Source of the DNA: Xanthomonas arboricola
GTDB taxonomy: Bacteria > Pseudomonadota > Gammaproteobacteria > Xanthomonadales > Xanthomonadaceae
Direction: 5' to 3'
DNA length: 64,000 bases
NCBI RefSeq assembly: GCF_002940665.1
Contig: NZ_MIGY01000002.1
Span: 1,324,683 to 1,388,682 of the forward strand
Shown here one piece after another: positions 8,907-17,240 of this stretch. Position numbers and translations under genes: made by a program. The notes under the pieces were generated by a model, which made no database searches, was not told the origin of the DNA, and saw nothing but the letters and a program-made list of their open reading frames with translations. How positions within the stretch are numbered: the first letter of the stretch is position 1; each line of letters begins with the position of its first letter.

Positions 8907-9892
8907 ATGCGCGCAGCCATCTACACCCAATTCGGCGACCCGGCCAAGGTGCTCGAACCCGGTCAACGGCCTATTCCGCAGCCCGGCAAGGGCCAGGTGC
9001 GCATCGCGATGCGTCGCTCACCCATCCACAACCACGACCTGTGGACGGTGCGCGGCAATTACGGCTACAAGCCCGAGCTTCCCGCGATCGGCGGCAGCGA
9101 AGCGGCCGGCGTGATCGACGCCCTCGGCGAAGGCGTCCAAGGCCTGCAGACCGGCCAGCGCGTGGTCGCCGCCGGCGTGCACGAAAGCTGGGCGGAATTT
9201 TTCCTGGCCGACGCGTCCGGCGTGGTGCCGCTGCCCGACGCACTCGATGACGAGCGCGGTTGCCAGTTGATCGCCATGCCGCTGAGCGCGCTGATGCTGA
9301 TCGAGTTCCTGCAGGTCGAAAAAGGCGACTGGATCGTGCAGAACACCGCCAACGGCGCGGTCGGCAAGACGGTCGCCATGCTCGCCGCCGCGCGCGGCAT
9401 CAACGTGGTCAACCTGGTGCGCCGCGACGCCGGCGTGGAGGAGCTGCAGGCACTGGGCATCGGTAACGCGGTCTCCACCGCCCGGGCCGGGAGGGCTGGC
9501 AGGACCGCGTGCGCGCGCTGGTCGGCGAGGCGCCGATCGTGCGCGCCATCGACTCGGTGGCCGGCAGCGCGGCCGGCGAGCTGATGGGGTTGCTTGCCGA
9601 GGGTGGCGAGCTGATCTCGTTCGGCTCGATGACCGGCGAGCCGCTGCAGATCTCCAGCGGCGATGTGATCTTCAAGCAGGCCAGCGTGCGCGGCTTCTGG
9701 GGCAACAAGGTCATGGCCGCCACCACGCCCGAAGACAAGCGCCGCATGATCGGCGAACTGCTCAAGGCCGCCGTCGATGGCAGCCTGGTCCTGCCGGTGG
9801 AAGCGGTGTTCGACCTAGAAGATGCAGGCAAGGCGGCCGCGGCAAGCGCCGAACCGGGCCGCCGCGGCAAGATCCTGCTACGCGCAGGCTGA
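8907..9892 (+). pseudogene. Zinc-type/quinone oxidoreductase (MDR family), frameshifted
   Basis: Medium-chain dehydrogenase/reductase similar to NADPH:quinone oxidoreductases. ATG 8907 has AGGAG six bases upstream. The first part shows the GroES-like fold (GGSEAAGVIDALGEGV) and the Rossmann region (ANGAVGKTVAMLAAARGINVVNLVRR). After about residue 190 this frame turns into arginine-rich nonsense, while the correct continuation (GWQDRVRALVGEAPIVRAIDSVAG) is in another frame from about 9490 to the stop at 9892. A one-base loss or two-base gain in the GC-rich run at about 9480-9495 explains the break. Either the gene is inactive or this is a sequencing error. The downstream half is otherwise intact, so the lesion is recent or artificial. 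Confidence 0.85.
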
Positions 9893-10215
9893 GGACGGAG
9901 GCAACAGGTCGTCTGACGAAATCGGAGCCTGAAGCGTACGAGCTGAGGCGCCCGCACGTCCGCTGACGGGAACAAACGTCCGAAACGGTTACCCAGATCG
10001 GCCGAAGAGATCGGCAATTCTCCAAGGCCGGCATATCAAGCCCCTCTCCCCTCGGGACGAAGAGGCACTGCTAGCGCGCCACTGGCGCGCGTGCCTTGGA
10101 GTGCCCGCGCCGGAAGACGTGGGCCGGGGCGCGGAGCGGGGGTTGGGGTGAGGGTACGGCCCAAGCGACCAACGCGACGAGCCTCAGCTCAAGCCGGCGG
10201 CCGCACGCACCAACC
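9893..10215. other. Intergenic region with 125-base dispersed repeat
   Basis: No gene is supported. Bases 10038-10163 are a copy of a repeat found inverted at 37711-37837. The remaining sequence shows no clear signals. Confidence 0.5.
10038..10163 (+). repeat. Dispersed intergenic repeat, copy A
   Basis: Aligns by eye with the reverse complement of 37711-37837 over about 125 bases, with only scattered substitutions and small gaps. Shared blocks include GAAGAGGCAC, GCCACTGGCGCGCGTGCC, AAGACGTGGGCCGGGGCGCG and GTGAGGGTACGGC. It has no coding potential. It looks like a non-autonomous dispersed element of the Xanthomonas lineage. Confidence 0.8.
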
Positions 10216-10431
10216 TCAAGCCGGCTCGTCAGGCACCAGCTCCATTTCCAACCGTGTGATGCAGTCCTTGAGATGCAGCTTGCGCTTCTTCAAGCGCTTC
10301 ATCTGCAGCTCGTCCTCCATGTTCGCGGGCACGCGCTGGATCTCCTCGTCCAACGCGCGGTGGGCGCGCCGCAACTCGGCGATCTGCTCGGCGATCTCGG
10401 CGGGTGAGAGAGTTTCCACGGCTCCGAGCAT
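10216..10431 (-). CDS. YdcH/DUF465 family small protein
   Basis: A 71-residue protein matching the DUF465 family of short, charged helical-hairpin proteins. The pattern is MEDELQMKRLKKRKLHLKD with a preceding AELRRAHRALDEEI helix, which suggests a coiled coil. ATG 10431 gives the usual family length; a longer frame to 10554 would add a low-complexity tail translated from an 18-base tandem repeat and is unlikely. No strong Shine-Dalgarno is visible. The function of the family is not known. Confidence 0.8.
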   Translation of the reverse strand: MLGAVETLSPAEIAEQIAELRRAHRALDEEIQRVPANMEDELQMKRLKKRKLHLKDCITRLEMELVPDEPA

Positions 10432-10456
10432 ACACAACCACGGGCCGGCCGCGTCA

Positions 10457-10506
10457 CCCGTGCTTGCCAAGCCGCCCGTGGCTGCCAAGCCGCCCGTGGC
10501 TGCGAC
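10457..10506. repeat. 18-base tandem repeat, nearly three copies
   Basis: Units at 10457-10474, 10475-10492 and a partial unit to about 10506 share CCCGTGGCTGCCAAGCCG with one or two changes. They lie just upstream of the DUF465 gene and could vary in copy number between strains. Confidence 0.7.
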
Positions 10507-10593
10507 AATGCCTGCGCGCCCCTGGGGAAAGGGCGGCGCGCCTGATCCCATCATTGCCGCGCGGCCACGGCCGTCGAGAAAGGAGTCTTTACG

Positions 10594-11166
10594 ATGCGTT
10601 TGCGTTCTTCCCTGCTGGCCCTGAGCCTGCTCACCGCCGCCAACCTGGCCAGCGCCGCCGACGTCGCCAAGTACGACGGCTTCCTGTGCTGCAACCTGCG
10701 CACCGATGGCAGCTGGATCAGCGACAGCAACTACGCCGAAGACGGCAAGCGCATGCTTCCCGTCGGCACCCCGGTCAGCGTCACCGGTTTCGGCCGCAAC
10801 CGCGTCAACCTCACGATCGCTGGCGAAAATCAGTCAATCGGCAACGATTACAGCCGCGACCTGGACAACACCGCCTTCGCCGCCCGCTATGTCGTCACCG
10901 CCGACCCCAAGCTCAGGCTCGCCACCTTCCCGCCCAAGATCCGCCAGGCCATCAATGACGGCAAGCTCACCGGCGGCATGACCCGCGAACAGCTGCTGAT
11001 GGCCGTCGGCTACCCGATCAGCAGCGAAAACCCGAATCTCGAAGCCTCGCTATGGCGCTACTGGCGCGACAGCTTCTCCGAGTACCAGGTGCAGTTCGGC
11101 CCCAGCGGCAAGCTGGTCAAGGTGACGGCCGATCCGCAGTTGATGAATCTGGTTTGGCTGCCGTGA
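10594..11166 (+). CDS. Periplasmic protein with BamE/SmpA-like C-terminal domain
   Basis: A 190-residue exported protein. The signal peptide is residues 1-21 (cut after ASA). The N-terminal half (about 22-100) contains FLCCNLRTDGSW and is unfamiliar. The C-terminal half resembles the small BamE/SmpA-OmlA fold: GGMTREQLLMAVGYP at about 129-143, then WRYWRDSFSEYQVQFGPSGKLVKV. In that fold the motif is the typical helix followed by three beta strands. AAAGGAG lies upstream of ATG 10594 at good spacing. A strong terminator follows the stop. A role in envelope assembly is possible, but only the domain likeness supports it. Confidence 0.75.
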   Translation: MRLRSSLLALSLLTAANLASAADVAKYDGFLCCNLRTDGSWISDSNYAEDGKRMLPVGTPVSVTGFGRNRVNLTIAGENQSIGNDYSRDLDNTAFAARYVVTADPKLRLATFPPKIRQAINDGKLTGGMTREQLLMAVGYPISSENPNLEASLWRYWRDSFSEYQVQFGPSGKLVKVTADPQLMNLVWLP

Positions 11167-11174
11167 TAATCACC

Positions 11175-11204
11175 GGTGGAGGCGAAAGATGCCTCCACCT
11201 TTTT
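11175..11204 (+). terminator. Rho-independent terminator
   Basis: Nine-bp perfect stem GGTGGAGGC/GCCTCCACC (11175-11183 and 11191-11199), 7-base loop, then five T. It lies directly after the stop codon of the BamE-like gene. Confidence 0.9.
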
Positions 11205-11351
11205 AAGCTGCATCGTTGAGTTGCTGTGACGCGCATGGCTTGTGATTTATGTGGCTCTGTGGCGCGTAACGAATGCGTGCTCGCAGGGATTCCATGATCC
11301 GTGCCGGAATCACTTCCCACATAGCAGGTCAGCTCAAAAATCGAGGTTTTC

Positions 11352-11705
11352 TTGACTAGTAATAAAGCAATATTTTTATCTATCATCTTTGGCTGTTTGT
11401 CTGGTTGCGCAACTGGATCGGTGAGAATGATAGGCGCAGCTACCAACTATAAGAGTGGTAGCTGTGAGGTGATGGTCTATCAAACAAAGAGTCAGGCGAT
11501 AGAGAGTGGCCTGAAAAAAGAAGTATGCGTTGTTGAAGGAAGTAGTGCATTTAGCTTCGATCACAGCATTGAAGGCGCCATCAAAAACAACGTCAAGAAA
11601 GTCTGCCAGTGCGGGGTTAGCCGCGCCTACGTTGAATCGGGTCACACCGAATCTCATATGGGAGTCAAAGGTGTGTCGTATATAAACTTGATCGGTTTTG
11701 AATGA
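11352..11705 (+). CDS. Small AT-rich lipoprotein of unknown function
   Basis: A 117-residue predicted lipoprotein. A short basic start and hydrophobic stretch lead to lipobox LSGC at about residues 16-19. TTG 11352 is the likely start, with GAGG at 11343-11346 at proper spacing; there is no in-frame ATG before the lipobox. Three further Cys residues (at about 38, 59 and 85, plus 87) may form disulfides. The gene and its flanks (about 11210-11720) are visibly richer in A and T than anything nearby, which suggests acquisition by transfer. I do not recognise the family. Confidence 0.65.
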   Translation: MTSNKAIFLSIIFGCLSGCATGSVRMIGAATNYKSGSCEVMVYQTKSQAIESGLKKEVCVVEGSSAFSFDHSIEGAIKNNVKKVCQCGVSRAYVESGHTESHMGVKGVSYINLIGFE

Positions 11706-11770
11706 ATCAGAGGCCACGCCGTAGTTGCGGGCTGGGCACCTTGAGGTGACAGCCTGAGGTGTTGCCGCAG

Positions 11771-12025
11771 TTACTGTGCCAAGTTCGATCCTGAAAGATC
11801 ATCGGGCGTCAGCGTCTGCTTCAAGATGGTCTCCAGCTGCTCAGCCAATAGATCAAAACAGAAAGCCAGCGCATCCATGCTGACATGCGGCTCATTGAAA
11901 TGTCTGGCGATCGTATTGCGTGGCCGTGCCAACGTGCCCAGCAGGCGTAAATGATCGCGCGTCTGCAACAAGCGAAGCTGCGCGTCTTCCGGCAGCAGGT
12001 AATACCCGAACAGAGACTGCTCCAT
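11771..12025 (-). CDS. Small Xanthomonas protein (XAC0095-like)
   Basis: An 84-residue protein starting MEQSLFGYYLLPEDAQLRLL, then a helical region (RDHLRLLGTLARPR). The GY-LLPEDAQ start followed by a short helical hairpin recalls a Xanthomonas-restricted group annotated as XAC0095 family (from memory). ATG 12025 is preceded by GGAGGA at a spacing of six; a GTG two codons earlier abuts the Shine-Dalgarno and is rejected. The function is unknown. The sequence suggests a soluble helical protein. Confidence 0.7.
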   Translation of the reverse strand: MEQSLFGYYLLPEDAQLRLLQTRDHLRLLGTLARPRNTIARHFNEPHVSMDALAFCFDLLAEQLETILKQTLTPDDLSGSNLAQ

Positions 12026-12543
12026 GCTCACTCCTCCGGAACAGGCTCCCGCCGCACGATGCGGCGGGATGCCGGGAGGTTAGCAACCGCAGACAGTCGG
12101 CGGGCTTATTTCCCTTGCGGGTCTTGTATTCGCCGCCCTCCCGGCGTGGAGACGCCGAGCATGTGCCCAAACATCAGGCACAAAAAACCACCGCTTGACG
12201 GGGGTGGTACCGCTGTCTACGGAGTTGCTACGCTCCTCAAGGGAGTGTGCTACTGACGCATGGAGTAGTCAAGATGCAGGCATGGAATTCTCGTGCTCTT
12301 TGGATTATCAATGTCGTGTCGCAAAGATACAGTTATTAATATCCAGAAATTTCAGCTCAGCGGAATACTTGTGTGAATCTAATGCGCCAACTGATAAAGC
12401 GGAAATGGTGTGAATGCAAAAAATCATGGAATCGAAAAGCATTCCCATACGATTCGATCTCAGGCCTCAGTTAATGACAAGCTTCACAAGCAAGACGCTA
12501 GAATTCTTCTTCTGCCAACCGGCCGCCAAAGACCGAAGCTCAC
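12026..12543. other. Long intergenic stretch, partly AT-rich
   Basis: This 518-base stretch holds no supported gene. Its right half (about 12290-12540) is AT-rich compared with its surroundings and contains short open frames without homology-like features or ribosome sites. Near 12160-12190 a TGTGCC/GGCACA inverted repeat is followed by a run of A on the plus strand, so it is not a terminator in either direction. It may be remains of an acquired segment. Confidence 0.45.
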
Positions 12544-12897
12544 ATGCAACGACATCCGGACCTGTATCCCAACGACGATAACGGCCACACCCTCTGGCAC
12601 ATTGCCCAGCAAGGCGTGGATTTATCGAAGCGGCGCGAGATTGCGTTCTCCGTGGTCTTCCCCACGAAGGAGTCGGCACTGGAGTTCTCGGTGATGCTGC
12701 TGCGCTTCGAGCAAAAGGTGCGTTGCTGCCACTATCCAGAAAACACCGCGTTTCCGATGGACGTGACGGTGTATCCGACCATCGTGCCGTCGTACAAGGC
12801 GATTTCTGCGTTCGAGGAAGAGCTGGCCGTGGAGGCCAAGCCCCTGGGTGGCCTGAATGACGGCTGGGAGTTTTCCGTGGATGACAAGGACGCCTGA
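12544..12897 (+). CDS. RraB-family protein (RNase E inhibitor B-like)
   Basis: A 117-residue acidic protein covering a complete RraB-type domain: NDDNGHTLWHIAQQGVDLSKRREIAFSV near the start, a central region with ALEFSVML, and a C-terminal YPTIVPSYKAISAFEEEL followed by GGLNDGWEF. In E. coli RraB binds RNase E and changes mRNA decay. Many members of the wider family lack proven activity, so that role is inference. ATG 12544 was chosen to give the family's start; no strong ribosome site is visible. It is flanked by unrelated genes. Confidence 0.8.
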   Translation: MQRHPDLYPNDDNGHTLWHIAQQGVDLSKRREIAFSVVFPTKESALEFSVMLLRFEQKVRCCHYPENTAFPMDVTVYPTIVPSYKAISAFEEELAVEAKPLGGLNDGWEFSVDDKDA

Positions 12898-12964
12898 CGC
12901 AGCCCGTGTGCGAGAGCCGGCGATGCAGTCACTGCATCGCTGAGCTCGTTGCACCCTTACCGCG

Positions 12965-13498
12965 TCACCGCTGTGACTGCGGTACGCGGCGCAGCTGCGA
13001 CACGTCGTAGCCCATGGCGGCGATGCGTTGGACAGCCTGCTGATAGTCGGCATCGGACACCTGCGGGGTACGCGCCATGTACCAGACGTAATCGCGCTTG
13101 CTGCGCGCCACGATGGTCTGCGCATACTCCGCATCCCGCCAGGCGATCACGTATTCGGCCTTGAACGGCCAGAAGAACTGCATGCTCCACAGCGCGCCAT
13201 TGCCTTCCTTCGCCACCTGGCCGATCGGATGCATGGACTTGAGCGGCGCCTGGAAGCTGCCCTTGCGGTAGGTGAAGGTGGTCTGGATGCGGCCATCCGG
13301 CCGCAGCGCATAGCGCTCCACGGCATCATAGGCCTTGCGCTCGGGCCGGGTGGGAATGTGCGCGATGACGTACCAGTCGCCCATGAAGCGCGGCACGTCA
13401 ACAGTGTCTGCGCGGGGCAGTGCAGCGCGTGAATCGCTTGCGCTAGCATTCCCGTAGACCGCAAGCGCGAGTGACAACAGCATCGAACGATGTTGCAT
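12965..13498 (-). CDS. blc: Lipocalin (Blc-like), secreted
   Basis: A 177-residue bacterial lipocalin that probably binds lipids or fatty acids in the periplasm. A signal peptide occupies about residues 1-20 (MLLSLALAVYGNASA). The lipocalin GxW signature is FMGDWYVIAHIPTRPER, followed by conserved strands (TTFTYRKGSF, WSMQFFWPFKAEYVIA) and a C-terminal YVWYMARTPQVSDADY. No lipobox Cys is present, so unlike E. coli Blc it is not clearly a lipoprotein. ATG 13498 has GGAGG five bases upstream. It is a single-gene unit. Confidence 0.88.
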   Translation of the reverse strand: MQHRSMLLSLALAVYGNASASDSRAALPRADTVDVPRFMGDWYVIAHIPTRPERKAYDAVERYALRPDGRIQTTFTYRKGSFQAPLKSMHPIGQVAKEGNGALWSMQFFWPFKAEYVIAWRDAEYAQTIVARSKRDYVWYMARTPQVSDADYQQAVQRIAAMGYDVSQLRRVPQSQR

Positions 13499-13751
13499 GG
13501 GAACCTCCATCAAAAGAGCACGTACATGGCCTACGTAGCTGCAATGCGCTTGGATGCAGCCCCATGCGATGCAGTTCCGGCCCGGGCGCAAGCTTGCCCC
13601 TCTGTGCCAGTGACATGACGGTACCGTGCGAGAAGTCGTGGCAGCGTGTCGTCATCGTCTCGCCAGTTCTGGCGAACAGAGGCCGATCTTGTGCCTGCCT
13701 GCGTACCGGTGTGATAGCGTCTCGCCCCTCTATGAACACGGGTGATTGTCC

Positions 13752-14402
13752 ATGCAGCAGTCGCTGACGCTGGCAAACTATCTGCAAACGCACTTCGTCG
13801 ACAAGCCAACGTTCGCATCGCTTGCCGGCATTACGGTCGATCGGCTCGATGCGCTTCTGGAAGCGGATGCCATACCCAAACCGACGTATACGTGCGACGG
13901 ACATTCCATCCGTTCGGCGGCGTTTGGAGTCACACACATCGACGAGCGCCTTGTGGGCGACTACTTCCGTCCCGAATGCAGGAAATGGGTGGACATCGCT
14001 GACCGAGCCGCAAAGGGGGGCGCGCGTGATGCCGTGCTTGCGGCATTGGGTCGGGAATTGGAGACAGGGTTGCGCGCGCACATCGAGGACACGGATGCCA
14101 TCGAAAAAAAGATCCAGGGATTCATCCCCTATTTTCTTGATGGCACCTTTGGCCTGTGCGTGGCAGACCCGTCCCTCGGCATGGAGATCGCCAGGAAGGA
14201 AATGCTCCAGGAACGGCTGACATCGCTGACCGAGGCCGGCAGTAATCCCGCGCCGGAGGAGATTGGCAGGGACGCACTCTTGCAACTCATCGATGCCTAC
14301 GCAGACTCGGCAATGCCATTCTCCCCGGTCGAGTACGTACGTAGCAGCAGAAAGCGCCTTGTGGACGATCTGCGTCCCTTGGTGGCCATGCGCAAGGCGT
14401 GA
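13752..14402 (+). CDS. DUF6058-like protein
   Basis: A 216-residue cytoplasmic protein. The N terminus resembles an HTH-like start (LANYLQTHFVDKPTFASLAGITVDRLDALLEADAIPKPTY), the middle contains FFLDGTFGLC-like text (PYFLDGTFGLCVADPS), and the C terminus is helical. I associate this layout with the DUF6058 group, which is linked to natural-product genes elsewhere, but that is recall, not a search. ATG 13752 follows GGTGA at a spacing of six; an in-frame TTG two codons earlier is less likely. Neighbouring genes give no functional hint. Confidence 0.6.
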   Translation: MQQSLTLANYLQTHFVDKPTFASLAGITVDRLDALLEADAIPKPTYTCDGHSIRSAAFGVTHIDERLVGDYFRPECRKWVDIADRAAKGGARDAVLAALGRELETGLRAHIEDTDAIEKKIQGFIPYFLDGTFGLCVADPSLGMEIARKEMLQERLTSLTEAGSNPAPEEIGRDALLQLIDAYADSAMPFSPVEYVRSSRKRLVDDLRPLVAMRKA

Positions 14403-14584
14403 GGCGTGCGCGATGGAGACAAGGCCTGAGTGGCTGGCTACACAAAGCATGCAATGCAGTATCGACGCGCCACAGGACGCTCCCTGGAGGATCGCCTGTC
14501 AGCGGCAACGAGCGGGCCATGGCTCAATTGCCTTGGCGCCAGCCAATGACTAGCGTCTGCAACTGACCGCACAGCGGCGACCAT

Positions 14585-15619
14585 TCACCAAGGCGACACC
14601 GCTCCCTCCCCATACGGATAAATCGTCGCGATCTTTCCATCCGCATCGTGCTCCAGCGGTGCCATCTTGATGCTGCGCAGATGCGTCTGCCCGCCCGACA
14701 AGACAGCATCGTGATAGAACAGGTACCACTGGCCGTCGAACAGGCAGATGGAGTGATGCGTGGTCCAGCCGACCACTGGGGCGAGCAGCACGCCCTGGTA
14801 GGCGAATGGCCCGTAGGGGGTATCGCTGGTGGCGTAGCAGATGCGGTGGGTGTCGCCGGTGGAGTAGGACAGGTAATAGCGGCCGGCGTGGTGGTGGACC
14901 CAGGGGCCTTCGAAGAAGCGGCGGGCATGGTCGCCGGCGCGTAATGGTGTGCCGTGTTCGTCGAGGATGACGATCTCGCGGGTGGGTTCGGCCAGTTGCG
15001 TCATGTCCTCGCGCAGGCGCGCGACGCGTGGGCCGAGTGCGGGTGCGTCGTCTGCGGGTTCCTGGTTGGTTTGGTCGTAGACGTTGTCGCGGTAGTGCTG
15101 CAGCTGGCCGCCCCAGATGCCGCCGAAGTACAGGTAATGCGCGCCGTCGTGGTCGGCAAATACCGCCGGGTCGATCGAGTAGGTGCCGGCGATGGGCTCG
15201 GCTGCGGCGACGAACGGGCCTTGCGGGCCATCGCCGACCGCCACGCCGATCTGGAAGAGGCCGTCGGCCCGCTTGGCGGGAAAATACAGATAGGTCTTGC
15301 CGCCACGCTGCGCGGCATCCGGTGCCCACATCTGGCGCTGTGCCCACGGCACGTCGCGCACGTGCAGCACTTGCCCGAGGTCTTCCACCGGTGCACCGGG
15401 ATGGGCCATGCGGAAGACGTGGTAGTCGGCCATGTCGAAGTGCGAGCCGTCGTCGCTGAAGGCAACGCCGGCATCGATGTCGTGCGAGGGGTAGATGTAC
15501 AACGCGCCGTCGAACACGTGTGCGGAAGGGTCGGCGGTATAGAGGTGGGTGACCAGCGGTGCGGAAATGGCGGTGCGCGCCAGCGCCTGCAGTGCAGCGG
15601 TGTGCAGTTCATCGGACAT
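14585..15619 (-). CDS. GH43 beta-xylosidase/arabinofuranosidase
   Basis: A 344-residue glycoside hydrolase family 43 enzyme expected to cleave xylosyl or arabinosyl residues from xylo-oligosaccharides. Five-bladed propeller landmarks are present: HVFDGALYIYPSHD near the start (catalytic base region), SIDPAVFADHDGAHYLYFGG (pKa-modulating Asp), and RRFFEGPWVHHHAGRYYLSYS (acid Glu in FEGPW). No signal peptide is seen, so it is probably cytoplasmic and acts on imported xylosides. It follows the GPH transporter by 34 bases and the receptor before that, forming a three-gene operon under the xyl-box at 20307. The X. campestris literature uses gly43 names for such genes. Confidence 0.92.
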   Translation of the reverse strand: MSDELHTAALQALARTAISAPLVTHLYTADPSAHVFDGALYIYPSHDIDAGVAFSDDGSHFDMADYHVFRMAHPGAPVEDLGQVLHVRDVPWAQRQMWAPDAAQRGGKTYLYFPAKRADGLFQIGVAVGDGPQGPFVAAAEPIAGTYSIDPAVFADHDGAHYLYFGGIWGGQLQHYRDNVYDQTNQEPADDAPALGPRVARLREDMTQLAEPTREIVILDEHGTPLRAGDHARRFFEGPWVHHHAGRYYLSYSTGDTHRICYATSDTPYGPFAYQGVLLAPVVGWTTHHSICLFDGQWYLFYHDAVLSGGQTHLRSIKMAPLEHDADGKIATIYPYGEGAVSPW

Positions 15620-15653
15620 GCGCGTACCTGTGCATGAGGTGGGAGAGAGGGCA

Positions 15654-17141
15654 TCAACTGGCTGCGAGCGCTGCGCTGCGTCGGCGCAGGCCCAGCTCGT
15701 GTTCGATGCGGGTTTCCAGCGGCTTGTCGATTTCGTACAGCGCCAGCAACGCGGTGCCGAGCAGGAACGGGATGGACGCATACACGCTGATGGTCAGGCG
15801 AATGCCGCTCGTCACGGCATCGCTCTGCTGCGGCAGGGCGGCGTCGTAGCCACAGAAGGCCAGGATGCCGGCGACCAGCGCGCCGCCGACGCTCAGGCCG
15901 ATCTTCAGGCCGCACAACATCGCCGAAAAAATGATCGCGGTGGCGCGGCGGTGATTCTTCCATTCCGAGTAGTCGGCCACGTCGGCGATCATCGCCCACA
16001 GCAGCGGGATGGTGATGCCGTAGAAGAAGCCGTGCAGCACGTAGGAGGCGAACACCCAGCCGATCGCAGTCGGCGGATACACGTAGAACGCCAGCAGAAA
16101 CACGGTGGAGATCAGCAGCGCGCCGCCGAACACGTTGCGCTTGCCGTAGCGATCGGCCAGCCGCTTGGAAAAACCGATGCCCACGATCATCGCCAGGATG
16201 CCGCCGGCGCTGAACACGCTGAAGGCCGAGGTTGGTGCGTCCTGCGGCCATTGCAGCGCGCTCAGGCCGGCGCCGGTGAGCACGCTGTTGATCGCCGCGA
16301 TGAAGCGGTTGAACCCGGCGTGGTCGAGGAACAGCGTCAATGCGTTCGCGTCGAGGGTGTACTTGAAGTAGTAGATGTACATCCCGCCCTTCATGGCGAG
16401 ATTGATGAAGACCAGGATGGTCAGCGACAGCATCACCAGCCAGGGTTTGTTGCGGACCAGATCGGTGAGGTCCTGGCGCACGCTGCTGCGTTGTTCGCTG
16501 ATCGGCAGCACGCGCTCGCGCGTGGTGAAGAAGGTGATCAGAAAGCACAGCGTGCCGACGGCGGCGAACAGCGCCATGGTGTTGCGAAAGCCCTGTGCCT
16601 TGTCGCCATTGCCCAGGATCAGCACCAGCGGCAGCAACAGCACCTGGATGATGAACTGCGCGAAGGTCACCGCCAGAAAGCGATAGGCCGACAAGCTGTT
16701 GCGCTGTTCCATGCTGCCGGTGAGCACGCCGCTCAATGCCGAGTACGGCAGGTTGTTGGCCACGTACACCAGCATCAGCAGCGTGTAGGTGGCGAAGGCG
16801 TAGGCGATCTTGCCCTGCTCGCCGAGTGCTGGCGTGTTGAACGCGGCCAGCGACAAGGCACCGAACGGCACTGCCGTCCACAGGATCCACGGGCGGAACT
16901 TGCCCCAGCGCGTGCGGGTGCGGTCGGCCAGGATGCCGATGATGGGCGTGAACACGAACGCGCCGAGCATGCCCACCACGAAGATCAGGGTGGCGGCCAC
17001 ACCTGCCGGGATGCGGAACACATCGGTATAGAAGAACGCCAGGAAGGTGACCAGCGTCTGGAAGATCAGGTTGGCCGCCAGGTCGCCCAGGCTGTAGCCG
17101 ATCTTTTCGCGCAAGGAGAGCTGTTGTGAGCGATCGTTCAT
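15654..17141 (-). CDS. GPH-family sugar:cation symporter (xyloside transporter)
   Basis: A 495-residue inner membrane carrier of the glycoside-pentoside-hexuronide family. It has about twelve hydrophobic segments. The family loop motif RTRTRWGKFRPWILW lies between segments 2 and 3, and YSLGDLAANLIFQ sits at the N terminus. The likely substrates are xylose or xylo-oligosaccharides, judged from its place between a receptor and a cytoplasmic GH43. It starts 99 bases after the receptor stop. The Shine-Dalgarno is weak, so expression may depend on upstream translation. It corresponds to the transporter role called Xyp in X. campestris xylan work. Confidence 0.9.
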   Translation of the reverse strand: MNDRSQQLSLREKIGYSLGDLAANLIFQTLVTFLAFFYTDVFRIPAGVAATLIFVVGMLGAFVFTPIIGILADRTRTRWGKFRPWILWTAVPFGALSLAAFNTPALGEQGKIAYAFATYTLLMLVYVANNLPYSALSGVLTGSMEQRNSLSAYRFLAVTFAQFIIQVLLLPLVLILGNGDKAQGFRNTMALFAAVGTLCFLITFFTTRERVLPISEQRSSVRQDLTDLVRNKPWLVMLSLTILVFINLAMKGGMYIYYFKYTLDANALTLFLDHAGFNRFIAAINSVLTGAGLSALQWPQDAPTSAFSVFSAGGILAMIVGIGFSKRLADRYGKRNVFGGALLISTVFLLAFYVYPPTAIGWVFASYVLHGFFYGITIPLLWAMIADVADYSEWKNHRRATAIIFSAMLCGLKIGLSVGGALVAGILAFCGYDAALPQQSDAVTSGIRLTISVYASIPFLLGTALLALYEIDKPLETRIEHELGLRRRSAALAAS

Positions 17142-17240
17142 GAGGTGGGGCGGGGCTCAGGGAGTGCTGCGGAAAACGCCGCGGCGCGCGCCAGGCTGCC
17201 GGTCGCGATGGGAGGTGATCGCGACCGGCGGACACAGCAC

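Noticed and set aside
12150..12190. Terminator near TGTGCC/GGCACA
   Set aside because: The stem is followed by A on the plus strand, and on the minus strand the T run precedes the stem, so it fits no terminator.
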